Positions 8,198 through 18,285 of a DNA stretch of 64,000 nt are shown here, one piece after another. Every line of letters begins with the position of its first letter. Position 1 is the first letter of the stretch. A model generated the notes under the pieces. The model made no database searches, was not told the DNA's origin, and worked only from the letters and a program-made list of their open reading frames with translations. Source of the DNA: Aquimarina macrocephali JAMB N27 (GTDB taxonomy: Bacteria > Bacteroidota > Bacteroidia > Flavobacteriales > Flavobacteriaceae); contig NZ_JACA01000001.1 in the NCBI RefSeq assembly GCF_000520995.1, positions 372,001-436,000 of the forward strand. The letters are read 5' to 3'. Made by a program: the position numbers and the translations under genes.

Positions 8198-9547
8198 ATG
8201 TTTAAAAAAATTCTAATTGCAAATAGAGGTGAGATTGCATTGCGTGTAATCAGAACCTGCAAAGAAATGGGGATAAAATCCGTTGCAGTCTATTCTACAG
8301 CAGATGCAGAAAGTTTACATGTACGTTTCGCAGATGAAGCAGTTTGTATCGGACCTGCACCCAGTAATGAATCTTACCTTAAAATGTCTAATATTATTGC
8401 AGCTGCAGAAATCACAAATGCAGATGCAATACATCCAGGTTATGGTTTCCTTTCTGAGAACGCTAAGTTTTCTAAGATTTGTGAAGAGCACGAAATAAAA
8501 TTTATTGGTGCCAGTGCTGAAATGATTGATCAGATGGGTGATAAAGCCTCTGCAAAAGCGACTATGAAAGCAGCAGGAGTGCCTACAATCCCAGGTAGTG
8601 AAGGTATTCTGGATTCTTTTGAAGAAACCGAAAAGCTTGCCGATGAAATGGGATACCCTGTAATGCTAAAAGCTACAGCCGGTGGTGGTGGAAAAGGTAT
8701 GCGAGCCGTATGGGCAAAAGAAGACTTGAGAAAAGCATGGGATAGTGCCAGACAAGAAGCTGCCGCTGCTTTTGGTAACGACGGTATGTATATGGAAAAA
8801 CTTATCGAAGAGCCACGCCATATCGAAATTCAGATTGTAGGAGATAGCAATGGTAGAGCTTGTCATTTATCCGAAAGAGATTGCTCGATACAACGTAGAC
8901 ACCAAAAACTTACAGAAGAAACTCCTTCGCCATTCATGACAGACGAATTGCGTAAAAAAATGGGAGAAGCTGCAGTAAAAGCTTCAGAATATATCAAATA
9001 TGAAGGAGCAGGAACTGTAGAATTTTTGGTTGACAAACACCGTAATTTCTACTTTATGGAAATGAATACTCGTATCCAAGTAGAACATCCTATTACAGAA
9101 CAAGTAGTCGATTATGATTTAATTAGAGAACAAATTCTTGTTGCTGCCGGAATACCAATTTCGGGTAAAAACTATTTTCCACAATTACACTCTATAGAAT
9201 GTAGGATCAATGCAGAAGATCCATATAAAGATTTTCGACCTTCACCAGGTAAAATTACCAATTTGCATATACCTGGAGGCCATGGTGTGCGAGTAGATAC
9301 TCACGTATATAGTGGGTATATTATTCCGCCTAACTATGATTCTATGATTGCCAAGTTAATAACCACCGCGCAAACACGTGAAGAGGCAATTAATAAAATG
9401 AAGAGAGCATTAGACGAATTCGTAGTAGAAGGTATAAAAACTACCGTTCCTTTTCACAGACAACTTATGGATCATCCAGAATATATAGCTGGAAATTACA
9501 CCACTAAGTTTATGGAAGATTTTGAAATGGAAGACCCAACTGAATAA
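8198..9547 (+). CDS. accC: Acetyl-CoA carboxylase biotin carboxylase subunit
   Basis: Carboxylates the biotin on AccB using ATP and bicarbonate. The 449-residue length is normal. The biotin carboxylase N-domain starts [18 protein letters not shown]; the ATP-grasp glycine loop GGGGKGMR is at 162-169; the catalytic segment [10 protein letters not shown] is near residue 290; the C-terminal domain includes INAEDP. It is the last gene of fabH-accB-accC and is followed directly by a hairpin terminator. Confidence 0.98.
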   Translation: MFKKILIANRGEIALRVIRTCKEMGIKSVAVYSTADAESLHVRFADEAVCIGPAPSNESYLKMSNIIAAAEITNADAIHPGYGFLSENAKFSKICEEHEIKFIGASAEMIDQMGDKASAKATMKAAGVPTIPGSEGILDSFEETEKLADEMGYPVMLKATAGGGGKGMRAVWAKEDLRKAWDSARQEAAAAFGNDGMYMEKLIEEPRHIEIQIVGDSNGRACHLSERDCSIQRRHQKLTEETPSPFMTDELRKKMGEAAVKASEYIKYEGAGTVEFLVDKHRNFYFMEMNTRIQVEHPITEQVVDYDLIREQILVAAGIPISGKNYFPQLHSIECRINAEDPYKDFRPSPGKITNLHIPGGHGVRVDTHVYSGYIIPPNYDSMIAKLITTAQTREEAINKMKRALDEFVVEGIKTTVPFHRQLMDHPEYIAGNYTTKFMEDFEMEDPTE

Positions 9548-9558
9548 CAACCAATTAA

Positions 9559-9582
9559 GCCTCAGCAATGAGGCTTTTTTTT
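9559..9582 (+). terminator. Rho-independent terminator after accC
   Basis: GCCTCA (9559-9564), loop GCAA, TGAGGC (9569-9574), then eight T. It lies 11 bases after the accC stop. Confidence 0.92.
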
Positions 9583-9757
9583 GCTTTTACTTACCATCAA
9601 AAATTACATTTTCAAAATAACAAGATTCTACCCCTAACCACTTTTAAGAACACTTTCTTAAAAATGTATTTTCTACTAGTGTAACTATACAAGAAATCGT
9701 AAAATCTCTTTAGGAACGACTATATTTGTTTTTCTAACAAATAATACCTCTTGTACT

Positions 9758-10870
9758 TTGAATTTTAGCTATTGGGAACATAAAACTTGGTTATCTAATA
9801 TTGATTTTACTATTATCGGAAGCGGTATTGTAGGGCTTACTTGCGCATTAAGATTGCAAAATAATTTTCCGAAAGCCAAAGTTCTTATTCTGGAGCGTGG
9901 TATATTACCCAATGGCGCTAGTACCAAGAATGCAGGCTTTGCTTGTTTTGGAAGCCTCTCTGAAATTCTGGACGACCTAAACTCGCACAGTGAAGAAGAA
10001 GTATTGCAGCTTGTTAAAAAAAGACACAATGGGCTTCAACTATTGAGAAAACATCTGGGAGATCAGACTATCGGCTATCATCAAAACGGAGGATATGAAC
10101 TTTTTACCAAAAATGATCAAGCTCTTTATGAAGATTGTTTTTCAAAAAGAGAGCAAATAAACACCTTATTGAAACCAATCTTTAAAGATGACGTTTTTGG
10201 CATAAGTGATAATGTTTTTAATTTTGAAAATATCCAGCCTCAATACATCATTAATCAATTTGAAGGTCAAATCGATACCGGAAAAATGATGGAAGCATTA
10301 CTAAAAAAGGTTCAAAATTCTGGGATTAAGATTCTAAATAATTGTACCGTCGAAACTTTTGATGATGACAACACTGCTGTTAAAATAAAAACCGATCAAT
10401 TTACGTTCTCTACAAACAAAGTATTGATTGCTACAAATGGTTTTGCTTCTCAATTAGGAATTCAGGAAGTAAAACCTGCTCGTGCTCAGGTTTTGATTAC
10501 CCAGCCTATAGAAAATTTACACATTAAAGGAACATTTCATCTAGATAAAGGATATTATTATTTTAGAAATATTGATAACAGAATCTTATTTGGTGGAGGT
10601 CGAAATCTAGATTTTAAGGCAGAAGAAACTACAGATTTAGCTCAAACAGAGTTGGTACAACAAAAATTAGAAGAAATTTTACGAGATATCATTTTGCCCG
10701 ATATTAATTTTGAAATCAATCATCGCTGGAGCGGAATTATGGGTGTAGGAAATCAAAAACAATCTATTGTTAAACAATTATCCCAAAACGTATTTTGCGG
10801 TGTGCGCCAGGGCGGAATGGGAGTTGCAATAGGAAGTTTGGTAGGTGCAGAATTAGCTGATCTTTTATAA
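9758..10870 (+). CDS. FAD-dependent oxidoreductase, DAO family
   Basis: A 370-residue flavoprotein of the D-amino-acid oxidase/glycine oxidase superfamily, substrate unknown. The Rossmann motif GSGIVGLTCALRL is at 21-33, a second FAD contact lies around ERGILPNGASTKNAG, and the C-terminal nucleotide-contacting segment is VRQGGMGVAIGSLVGAE. The start is TTG 9758: no ATG lies near the N-terminus and the codon follows a TATATTTG promoter box at 9721-9728. It is followed after 18 bases by mtgA, a pairing often seen in Flavobacteriaceae. It could act on an amino acid or a small amine. Confidence 0.85.
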   Translation: MNFSYWEHKTWLSNIDFTIIGSGIVGLTCALRLQNNFPKAKVLILERGILPNGASTKNAGFACFGSLSEILDDLNSHSEEEVLQLVKKRHNGLQLLRKHLGDQTIGYHQNGGYELFTKNDQALYEDCFSKREQINTLLKPIFKDDVFGISDNVFNFENIQPQYIINQFEGQIDTGKMMEALLKKVQNSGIKILNNCTVETFDDDNTAVKIKTDQFTFSTNKVLIATNGFASQLGIQEVKPARAQVLITQPIENLHIKGTFHLDKGYYYFRNIDNRILFGGGRNLDFKAEETTDLAQTELVQQKLEEILRDIILPDINFEINHRWSGIMGVGNQKQSIVKQLSQNVFCGVRQGGMGVAIGSLVGAELADLL

Positions 10871-10888
10871 GTCGATTCCTGTTGAATT

Positions 10889-11566
10889 ATGAAAAAATAC
10901 TTCCGTTTTATACTTAAAAGCTGCATCGCATTTATCATATTAAGTGTGCTGTGGGTACTCATATATACATGGGTTAATGTTCCTGCTACCCCGTTAATGG
11001 GAATTCGAAAGTTACAATCTAAAAATAAGTATACTATTCGCCATCAATGGGTACCATTATCTAAGATTTCTAAGAATCTGCAACTAGCAATTATTTGCAG
11101 TGAAGATCAACGGTTTATTGACCATCATGGTTTTGACAAAGAAGCTATCGAAAAAGCAATGGCAGCATATAAATCTGGTAAACGATTGCGAGGCGCAAGT
11201 ACGATTTCTCAACAAACTTCCAAAAATATTTTTTTATGGCCTCATCGCAGCTGGATACGAAAAGGATTTGAAACCTATTTTACATTTTTGATAGAGACTT
11301 TCTGGAGTAAAGAACGTATTCTCGAAATTTATCTGAACAGTATAGAAATGGGAGATGGCATCTATGGAGCCGAAGCTGCTGCCCAATTTTGGTTTAACAC
11401 CTCTGCAGTTGCACTCAATAAGGATGAAGCTGCAGCTATTGCAGCAATACTTCCTAATCCCATACGCTTTTTGGCAAATCCTCCTTCGGCATACACCAAA
11501 AAAAGAAAAAAATGGATTATGATACAAATGCGTAATTACGGTACTTTAGTATTTGATAAGAAATAG
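10889..11566 (+). CDS. mtgA: Monofunctional biosynthetic peptidoglycan transglycosylase
   Basis: Polymerises lipid II into glycan strands at the inner membrane. The protein has 225 residues, with one N-terminal membrane anchor (about 10-28) and a GT51 domain. The catalytic Glu72 lies in CSEDQRFIDHHG (70-81); RGASTISQQTSKN and the second catalytic region EIYLNSIEMG follow. No transpeptidase domain is present. It is in an operon with the oxidoreductase upstream and the GreA-like gene 4 bases downstream. Confidence 0.95.
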   Translation: MKKYFRFILKSCIAFIILSVLWVLIYTWVNVPATPLMGIRKLQSKNKYTIRHQWVPLSKISKNLQLAIICSEDQRFIDHHGFDKEAIEKAMAAYKSGKRLRGASTISQQTSKNIFLWPHRSWIRKGFETYFTFLIETFWSKERILEIYLNSIEMGDGIYGAEAAAQFWFNTSAVALNKDEAAAIAAILPNPIRFLANPPSAYTKKRKKWIMIQMRNYGTLVFDKK

Positions 11567-11570
11567 TAAT

Positions 11571-12026
11571 ATGAATCCACAAAAAATCAAAGAAGAAATA
11601 CTTCATCAATGCCAAAATTATGTAGATCAAAGATTACAAAGAATTCAAAATACTATTACTGGTATTCAAGAATCTTTAACTTCTGAAACCAAAAGTACTG
11701 CTGGAGATAAACATGAAACCGGGCGAGCAATGTTACAATTAGAACGTGAAAAAGCAGGAAAACAATTAGCCGAAGTACAGAAACTGCAAGAAGTCTTAGC
11801 GAAGATTAAAATTTCTCCTTCAGAACATATTCATTTAGGCAGTCTAGTGATTACCTCACAAGGTCATTATTTTATTAGCATCTCTGTTGGTAAACTCTCT
11901 ATAGAAAATAAATCCTATTTTGCCATAGCTGCTAATTCTCCTATTGGTAAATTACTATTGGGAAAAACCACTGGTGATTCTTTTAGCTTTAATGGAAATG
12001 AAATAATAATCAAACAAGTCTCCTAG
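11571..12026 (+). CDS. GreA/GreB C-terminal-like protein, function unknown
   Basis: A 151-residue protein. ATG 11571 is chosen over 11553, which overlaps mtgA. The N-terminal half is a charged helical hairpin (residues 1-75, with GDKHETGRAML); the C-terminal half resembles the GreA/GreB FKBP-like domain (GSLVITSQGHYF, then SPIGKLLLGKTTGDSF). The coiled-coil plus C-domain layout suggests a secondary-channel or Gre-like factor. Related flavobacterial proteins are often mislabelled 3-oxoacyl-ACP synthase; nothing here supports that activity. The role is inferred only from architecture. Confidence 0.75.
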   Translation: MNPQKIKEEILHQCQNYVDQRLQRIQNTITGIQESLTSETKSTAGDKHETGRAMLQLEREKAGKQLAEVQKLQEVLAKIKISPSEHIHLGSLVITSQGHYFISISVGKLSIENKSYFAIAANSPIGKLLLGKTTGDSFSFNGNEIIIKQVS

Positions 12027-12137
12027 ATAAGGAATAAAAAAATCTGGTTTTAAACATAGCGGCTATTAAATTTTTGAACCTGTATAGCATACAAAAATGA
12101 TTTTAAGTAAATTGCCAGTTCATAAATCATCTTTACC

Positions 12138-13079
12138 ATGAATAAATTTTTTGTGCTTACCCTAATAGGGGTATTGCTTTTTTCGTGTAAACCATACGAG
12201 AATACCAAAATCAGGAAAAATCAAATCACCTATGAAGATTTTAGATCTGATCAAAGATTATATCCTACAGATGATGGTTTAATTAAATATATAGATAAAG
12301 GAAAAGGGCCTGCAATTTTATTATTACATGGCGTACCTACCTCGGGATGGTTGTATCGTAAAATGATCGACCCCTTGGTGGCAAATGGATATCGTGTCAT
12401 TGTTCCTGATATGTTAGGGTATGGCTCTAGCGATTCTCCAGAAGGTTTTGAAATCTATAACGGAGAAAATCATGCCAAACGCTTGTTACAACTTATGGAG
12501 GCATTGGGCATCGATACCTGGTCTCATGTTATGCATGATGCTGGTGGATTATGGACCTGGGAACTTATGAAACAAGCTCCTGATAAAATCGAAAAACTAA
12601 TTGTACTTAATACCATCATTTATGATGCTGGATTTTACCCTCCTGTACGTATGAAACCGGGAGGTCTAGCCAAAACAGCTATGTGGGGTTATAGAAATGG
12701 AGTTACAACCAATACCTTGCTCAAAAATCTATTTAATCAAGGACTTAAAGAAAACGTTTTAAATTCTCTTGATGTAGAAGGATATAAAACTCCTTTATTA
12801 GAAGGTAAAACACATGCTATGTATTATTTCTATAGTCAAACCTGTAATGAATTACCTGACTACTCAGATGTTTTTGAAAATATCAATATCCCTGTTACTG
12901 TTATATGGGGGATACATGACACAATGCTACAATGGCCTCCACAACAAGTTCATGCAGCTAATGCACTAAAGGTTAAGAATGAAGATATTCATTTTATAGA
13001 TGAGAAACATTTTTTGCAGGAAACAAAAGCAAAAGAAATCACGTATAAAATTGTTGAGTTTTTATATAAAAAAGAATAA
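12138..13079 (+). CDS. Alpha/beta hydrolase lipoprotein, epoxide hydrolase/dehalogenase-like
   Basis: A 313-residue lipoprotein: a hydrophobic leader ends in the lipobox LLFSC with Cys17. The alpha/beta-hydrolase fold is clear: oxyanion motif HGVPTSGW (64-71), strand GYRVIVPDMLGYGSSD, and nucleophile elbow MHDAGGLW with Asp134 in the nucleophile position. Asp rather than Ser points to the epoxide hydrolase / haloalkane dehalogenase branch. A C-terminal acid (WGIHDTML) and a His (DEKHFL) complete the triad. Substrate unknown. It stands alone, convergent with the gene at 13258, with a hairpin between them. Confidence 0.88.
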   Translation: MNKFFVLTLIGVLLFSCKPYENTKIRKNQITYEDFRSDQRLYPTDDGLIKYIDKGKGPAILLLHGVPTSGWLYRKMIDPLVANGYRVIVPDMLGYGSSDSPEGFEIYNGENHAKRLLQLMEALGIDTWSHVMHDAGGLWTWELMKQAPDKIEKLIVLNTIIYDAGFYPPVRMKPGGLAKTAMWGYRNGVTTNTLLKNLFNQGLKENVLNSLDVEGYKTPLLEGKTHAMYYFYSQTCNELPDYSDVFENINIPVTVIWGIHDTMLQWPPQQVHAANALKVKNEDIHFIDEKHFLQETKAKEITYKIVEFLYKKE

Positions 13080-13160
13080 AACCATTTCTCACATGAAATA
13101 GATTTTCTAATACATAAATCCGGATAATGATTTTAAGTTAAGGGTAGGGTTTAAAATTTC

Positions 13161-13233
13161 TTGTCACACTGAGCCTGTCGAAGTACTTTCAAATACGGGT
13201 TTTCAAATGTCTTCGACAGGCTCAGACTGACAA
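13161..13233. terminator. Long inverted repeat between convergent genes
   Basis: The arms 13161-13183 and 13211-13233 are 23 bases with two mismatches, built on CTTCGACAGGCTCAG, a repeat found scattered in many Flavobacteriaceae. It sits between two convergent genes, so it can act as a bidirectional terminator. A decayed relative lies near 19930-19955. Confidence 0.75.
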
Positions 13234-13257
13234 TTAAAACCTTATCTACGCACGGGT

Positions 13258-13611
13258 TCAATTAAGAGATAGGTTCCTCACCCAATCTTTTAACTCTACT
13301 CTAAAAATAGTACCCTTGATTAGTTCCTGGATTTGATGAACCTCTTCTCTACTTACTGCTAAATCTATCTTATCAGAAGGTGTTCTCAATAATAATGATT
13401 TACACTGTTGTGAATTTTTGCATTGATTACAGCATTGAGATTCAATAGTAGTAGTACAAGAATTAGAAAAATCCTTTAATTCATTTAAAGTAAGTAAAAA
13501 TCCAATATCTCTAAATACCAACTGAACTCTAGGCGTTGAAATATGCTTTTCTTGTTTCCAAAAGAAAGAAATACCTAATTCGTTACTGTATATTTTATCT
13601 ATAGCGTTCAT
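13258..13611 (-). CDS. Hypothetical cysteine-rich-centre protein, 117 residues
   Basis: Family not recognised. A soluble protein with a cluster of cysteines in the middle (CTTTIESQCCNQCKNSQQC, spacing C-x8-CC-x2-C-x5-C) that could bind a metal or iron-sulphur centre. Flanking regions are mixed alpha/beta. It lies 61 bases beyond the recJ stop on the same strand and may share its transcript. Confidence 0.7.
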   Translation of the reverse strand: MNAIDKIYSNELGISFFWKQEKHISTPRVQLVFRDIGFLLTLNELKDFSNSCTTTIESQCCNQCKNSQQCKSLLLRTPSDKIDLAVSREEVHQIQELIKGTIFRVELKDWVRNLSLN

Positions 13612-13672
13612 CCTGAATACATATTTGAATCAAAAATAGTAACTATTTATAATAAATCTAAATAAAAATAAG

Positions 13673-15358
13673 TTAATTTATATCTTTCAACTTTAATTGA
13701 AGAGATACTTCTCCGTTCCACTCATTTTCGTCGATAGTATACGCAGCTTTAAAGTGTTGCCCTTCGGTTATCAAATCATATTTAGGACCAAGATTAAAGC
13801 CAATAGTTCCAATAGCAACTCCATTTTTTTGTACTCTACATTTTAAATGTTTCTCATCACCTCCTACACGTTTTCCATATCCGGTATCATTTAATCCTTC
13901 TGTCATAAATACCGGGGCCATGTTTCCTGGACCATATGGAGCAAATTGTTTTAAAATACGATAGAATTTAGGGGTGATTTGATCTAATTCAAGAGATGCA
14001 TTAATAGATATCTCGGGGATAAGCATTTTTTTATCAATAGTAGAAGACACTACTTCTTCAAATTTTTGCTTAAACGGCAGATATTGCTTTTCTTCTAATG
14101 TCAAACCTGCAGCATATTTATGGCCTCCAAACTGTTCTATATGCTCAGAACAGGCTTCTAATGCATTATACACATCATATCCCTTTACAGATCTTGCAGA
14201 AGCTGCTAACTTCGAGCCACTTTTTGTAAAAACCAAAGTTGGACGATAATACGTCTCTGTTAATCGTGATGCTACAATACCTATCACTCCTTTATGCCAA
14301 TTTTCTTCATACACCACAGTAGTATATCTATCCTCTTCTTTATTCTGAAGTATCTGTTCTAATGCTTCTTGAGTTATGTTTTTATCAGCATCTTTTCTAT
14401 TGGTGTTATACAATTCTATTTCTGCGGCATATTGTAATGCAATATCAAGATTTTCTTCTGTCAATAAATTAACAGCATGTAATCCATGTTTCATTCTTCC
14501 GGCTGCATTAATCCTGGGTGCGATGATAAACACCAAATCTGTTATCGTTAAAGTTTCTTTTTTCACTTCAGATAACATTGCCCTAAATCCAATTCTTGGA
14601 TTTGCATTAATAACTTGTAAGCCATAATATGCCAATACACGATTCTCACCTGTTATTGGCACAATATCTGCGCCAATTGCAGTAGCCACCAGGTCTAAAT
14701 ATGGAAACAAATCTTCTATAGTCTGATTTTGATCAACTGCCAATCCCTGAATCAATTTAAACCCTACTCCACAACCGCATAATTCTTTATATGGGTATTC
14801 GCAATCCTTACGTTTTGGATCTAAAACCGCGACTGCATCAGGAATTTTATCTCCTGGTCTATGGTGATCACAAATGATGAAGTCGATTCCTTTTTCTTTG
14901 GCATACGCTACCTTCTCTATAGCTTTAATCCCACAATCTAAAGCAACAATAAGAGAAATATCATTATCATGAGCATAATCAATTCCCATATATGATATCC
15001 CATATCCCTCACCATACCGATCAGGAATATATGTAGCAATTTGATTGGATAAGGTTTTTAAATAAGAAGACAGTAATGCTACAGATGTGGTACCATCTAC
15101 ATCATAATCGCCATATACCATTATGTTTTCGCCATTAGCAATTGCTTTTTGGATTCTGACAGTTGCCTTATCCATATCTTTCATCAAAAAAGGATCGTGT
15201 ATATCTTCTAAAGACGGTCTAAAGAATTTTTTGGCCTGATCAAAAGTTGTTATCCCTCTTTGCACTAATAGCGAAGCAATTATTGTATCTACATTAAGAG
15301 TTTTTGCCAGATTTTCTATTGTTGAAATATCAGGTTTTGGTTGTAGTGTCCATCTCAT
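13673..15358 (-). CDS. recJ: Single-stranded-DNA-specific 5'-3' exonuclease RecJ
   Basis: Degrades single-stranded DNA 5' to 3' in recombination and mismatch repair. The 561-residue length is typical. DHH phosphoesterase motifs: VYGDYDVDGTTS with Asp84, Asp86 and Asp88; CDHHRPGD with the DHH at 164-166; then the DHHA1 region FGGHKYAAGLTLE. The C-terminal OB-like domain is present. Confidence 0.96.
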   Translation of the reverse strand: MRWTLQPKPDISTIENLAKTLNVDTIIASLLVQRGITTFDQAKKFFRPSLEDIHDPFLMKDMDKATVRIQKAIANGENIMVYGDYDVDGTTSVALLSSYLKTLSNQIATYIPDRYGEGYGISYMGIDYAHDNDISLIVALDCGIKAIEKVAYAKEKGIDFIICDHHRPGDKIPDAVAVLDPKRKDCEYPYKELCGCGVGFKLIQGLAVDQNQTIEDLFPYLDLVATAIGADIVPITGENRVLAYYGLQVINANPRIGFRAMLSEVKKETLTITDLVFIIAPRINAAGRMKHGLHAVNLLTEENLDIALQYAAEIELYNTNRKDADKNITQEALEQILQNKEEDRYTTVVYEENWHKGVIGIVASRLTETYYRPTLVFTKSGSKLAASARSVKGYDVYNALEACSEHIEQFGGHKYAAGLTLEEKQYLPFKQKFEEVVSSTIDKKMLIPEISINASLELDQITPKFYRILKQFAPYGPGNMAPVFMTEGLNDTGYGKRVGGDEKHLKCRVQKNGVAIGTIGFNLGPKYDLITEGQHFKAAYTIDENEWNGEVSLQLKLKDIN

Positions 15359-15487
15359 TCGTGCGGTAAATTCCTATATTAAAAAATCCAAAGTACAAAA
15401 AACATCCTGACCTCTCTTGATTTGACATTAGTTTTGTATTTTGCTTTGCTAAAAATTATACGTTTAAACTCAAAAAAAAAATAGAAT

Positions 15488-16078
15488 ATGGCATTAGTTA
15501 CTCCATTATCGGCAGATCATGATCCAGAAACCAGAGAATTAGCAGAATTTTTTAATGAAACCTTAGGGTTTTGCCCTAATTCTGTACTTACTATGCAAAG
15601 AAGGCCAGCTATTTCTAAAGCATTTATCAACCTTAACAAAGCCGTAATGGCAAATGAAGGTAAAGTAACTTCTGCATTAAAACGTATGATTGCTTGGGTA
15701 AGCAGTAACGCTACAGGATGTAGATATTGCCAGGCACATGCTATTCGTGCGGCCGAACGATATGGAGCAGAGCAAGAGCAATTAGATAATATATGGGAGT
15801 ATAAAACGCATGCCGCTTTTAGTGATGCAGAACGTGCAGCACTTGATTTTTCGCTTGCTGCATCGATGGTTCCTAATGCTGTAGATGACACCATCAAAGA
15901 AGAATTATATAAATACTGGAATGAAGGAGAAATTGTAGAAATGCTAGGCGTGATTTCTTTATTTGGATATCTAAATCGCTGGAATGATTCTATGGGCACA
16001 ATGGTTGAGGAAGGAGCTATTGAATCTGGTGAAAAATACCTAGGAAAACACGGTTGGGAGAAAGGAAAGCATATTTAG
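15488..16078 (+). CDS. Carboxymuconolactone decarboxylase/AhpD-like protein
   Basis: A 196-residue all-helical protein of the CMD/AhpD superfamily. The redox motif CRYCQAHA (Cys78, Cys81, His84) is that of peroxidase-related AhpD-like proteins that reduce peroxiredoxins or lipoyl partners. It stands alone, divergent from recJ, and is followed by a perfect 17-base inverted repeat terminator. A detoxification role is inferred; the electron donor is unknown. Confidence 0.85.
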   Translation: MALVTPLSADHDPETRELAEFFNETLGFCPNSVLTMQRRPAISKAFINLNKAVMANEGKVTSALKRMIAWVSSNATGCRYCQAHAIRAAERYGAEQEQLDNIWEYKTHAAFSDAERAALDFSLAASMVPNAVDDTIKEELYKYWNEGEIVEMLGVISLFGYLNRWNDSMGTMVEEGAIESGEKYLGKHGWEKGKHI

Positions 16079-16121
16079 TATTTTCTGAAGCTAAAGATTA
16101 TAATAGAATATTTCGTATTAG

Positions 16122-16155
16122 AAACCTGTCGGGATTTTAAAATCCCGACAGGTTT
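16122..16155. terminator. Perfect palindrome acting as terminator
   Basis: AAACCTGTCGGGATTTT (16122-16138) is followed immediately by its exact reverse complement (16139-16155), with a T-rich 3' flank. It lies 44 bases after the AhpD-like stop. Confidence 0.85.
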
Positions 16156-16348
16156 ATTTTTACTTTCCTAAATGATTTGACCCGCTTTATGCATTAGAAA
16201 ATTTATTCCATCTTCCAACTACTGTAAATACTGACGCTTTGCTTTATTTTTTAATTTAACCATAGCGATGCTATGCTAAAATCAAGAAAATACCCGTATT
16301 TATGGTATTTGAAAGCTTCATAACAAAGTTCTAATACATAATCCGGGT

Positions 16349-17002
16349 TTAAACAGAAATGATTTTCTCTTTAACTGCCTTAATAACTAAACCAGCCGTA
16401 TTTTTTACGCCTAATTTACCCATTAAATTTTTTCGATGTCCTTCAATTGTTCTTACACTTAGAAAAAGTTGCTCTGCAATTTCTGCAGTTGTAAACTCTT
16501 GAGTAATCCCTTCTAACACTTCTAATTCTCTAGAAGTAAGGTGATAATCTTTTCGTATAGCAGGGGGTTTAGAAGTTTTATGCTTCAACCCTTTTAATAA
16601 CGCTTCTGATACAAAAGAATTAAAATAAAATCCTTTTTCGTATGTAGATCGTATTGCTATTTCTAACTCATGCTGGGTGGTATCTTTTAGTAGATATCCA
16701 TTAGCTCCCGCTTCCATCAAATAAGAGATCATTCTTTCTTCTGTATGCATTGTTAGAATAATAATTTTTAGATCAGGATACAATTCTTGTAATTTTAGAG
16801 TTGTATCCACACCATTCATCTCTCCCATCTCTAAATCCAAAAGGATTACATCCGGAACCACATTATTCAACTGTGCTAACAGGTCTTTACCACTCACCGC
16901 TTCTAATACCAATGTAATATTGGCCATTCTTTTTAACAGTGACTTTATACCTTCACGAAATAAGTTATGATCATCAATCAGTCCTAGTTTTATAGTTTCC
17001 AT
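16349..17002 (-). CDS. LuxR/NarL-type response regulator
   Basis: 217 residues. The receiver domain starts LGLIDDHNLFREGI, with the phosphoacceptor Asp56 in VILLDLEMGEMNG. A C-terminal LuxR helix-turn-helix (about 150-210) contains LTSRELEVLEGI and LFLSVRTIEGHRKNLMGKLG. Its partner kinase is 70 bases upstream on the same strand, so it is probably the output of that pair. Targets are unknown, but the adjacent 7TM and 248-residue genes are natural candidates. Confidence 0.95.
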   Translation of the reverse strand: METIKLGLIDDHNLFREGIKSLLKRMANITLVLEAVSGKDLLAQLNNVVPDVILLDLEMGEMNGVDTTLKLQELYPDLKIIILTMHTEERMISYLMEAGANGYLLKDTTQHELEIAIRSTYEKGFYFNSFVSEALLKGLKHKTSKPPAIRKDYHLTSRELEVLEGITQEFTTAEIAEQLFLSVRTIEGHRKNLMGKLGVKNTAGLVIKAVKEKIISV

Positions 17003-17072
17003 GATTAATTGTGATTAAAATTGTTAGTGCTTCTTTTTACTTACTTAGGGGTTTTTTTTACTGTTGTTATGA

Positions 17073-17855
17073 TCAAACTGGTATTACAATTTTTACTTTC
17101 ATACCAGAGCTCTTTTTTAAAAAATGTATATTTCCAGAAAGTACAGACAACCTACTTTCTATGTTTTTGAGCCCTAGCCCTTTTTTATGTAAAAGGTTTT
17201 TTTGTTCCAAACCCTTACCATCATCTTCATAAAGTATAATTAACGAACGTTTTTCATTTTTTAACTCAACATGTATTGCAGAAGCCTCTGCGTGTTTAAG
17301 TGTATTCGTAATTAATTCCTGAATGATTCTATATAGGTTAAGTTCTTTTGATTTGGCAATCGTTTTTATAGTGTTATTTTTAAAATGCACACTAATTTTT
17401 CCCGAATCATTTATGGTTTGCACCAAGCTTTGTATTGCTTCTATCAGTCCTAATTTTTCTAGAACTACCGGTCTTAGATCTTGAGAAATACTACGTACAC
17501 TTTGTATCATATCATCAAGAAAAGAAGTCATTTTTTTAGCAATGCCTATAAGTTCTTCTGGAGGCAATTCTGGTGTAATTTGCCCAAAATACAATTTGGT
17601 TGTGGTTAACATAGCTCCCACATCATCATGTAATTCTTTGGCAATCCTACTCCTTTCTTCTTCCTGACTAATAATTGAGGTCTTAAGTAATTCTTTCTGA
17701 TAATCAGACTCTATTTTTTGATGTTTCTGCTGTTGTGCCAACAACCTGCGTTGATAGAGAATAAAAAATATAATTACAGATAATGATAGCAAAAAAATCA
17801 CCACCATACCGATAATTATAACCTTTAATGCAACAGCTTCTTCGGGTTCACCCAT
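17073..17855 (-). CDS. Sensor histidine kinase, HisKA_3 (NarL-partner) type
   Basis: 260 residues: one N-terminal membrane helix (about 10-34), a short coiled coil, HisKA_3 with the phosphoacceptor His76 in RIAKELHDDVGAML, then an HATPase domain with NTLKHAEASA (N box) and EDDGKGL (G1 box). No extracytoplasmic sensing domain is present, so signal input probably comes from a partner such as the 7TM protein encoded upstream. It pairs with the response regulator at 16349. Confidence 0.93.
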   Translation of the reverse strand: MGEPEEAVALKVIIIGMVVIFLLSLSVIIFFILYQRRLLAQQQKHQKIESDYQKELLKTSIISQEEERSRIAKELHDDVGAMLTTTKLYFGQITPELPPEELIGIAKKMTSFLDDMIQSVRSISQDLRPVVLEKLGLIEAIQSLVQTINDSGKISVHFKNNTIKTIAKSKELNLYRIIQELITNTLKHAEASAIHVELKNEKRSLIILYEDDGKGLEQKNLLHKKGLGLKNIESRLSVLSGNIHFLKKSSGMKVKIVIPV

Positions 17856-17980
17856 AAAACAAATAGTATAAAAAAAAGTAAAGAGCTACATCAAATACAA
17901 TAGCTATACTTCTTGTTTTTTATTCATAACCTACATGTAAAATATAGCTCTTTACTTCTTAATTAATTATCTTTTCCAGA

Positions 17981-18207
17981 CTAGTCTATCGGTGGTGTAC
18001 AAGTTGGTGTACAAGATTTAAATACTCATAAATAAACGGTCCTGTTTTAGTCTAATTCTGATAAAAACCAAATATCATGACTTCTGGATTTACTATTTTC
18101 CAATTAAGTATTGGATTTTTTTGCTCACTACTATCTGGAGGCCCTTCCTGCTGTCTGACAACGAATGAGTTCAGTGGGGTTAAAAATAATAAACGAATTG
18201 TTTTCAT
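17981..18207 (-). pseudogene. Decayed small gene with a tail like the 248-residue neighbour
   Basis: A 51-codon frame (18207 to 18052) begins MKTIRLLFLTPLN, signal-like. After its stop, another frame reads VFKSCTPTCTPPID up to a TAG at 17981. The DNA at 17996-18037 aligns with 18986-19027, which encodes the end (EYSKPCPPTCTGE) of the 248-residue protein. I read this as a broken paralogue or frameshifted small gene between the kinase and the 7TM gene. A real short peptide of 51 residues cannot be excluded. Confidence 0.4.
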
Positions 18208-18285
18208 GATTTTAGGTTTTAAAAGTTTACATAAATATAGCTCAAAAAAACAGTAAAACCAGCACTTCAGGCCAAAATCATTTGA

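Noticed and set aside
13161..13233. Insertion sequence or MITE
   Set aside because: The motif is a common flavobacterial intergenic repeat located between convergent genes, so a terminator is sufficient.
15517..15999. Long antisense frame opposite the AhpD-like gene
   Set aside because: It is the shadow of a well-supported gene and has no family resemblance.
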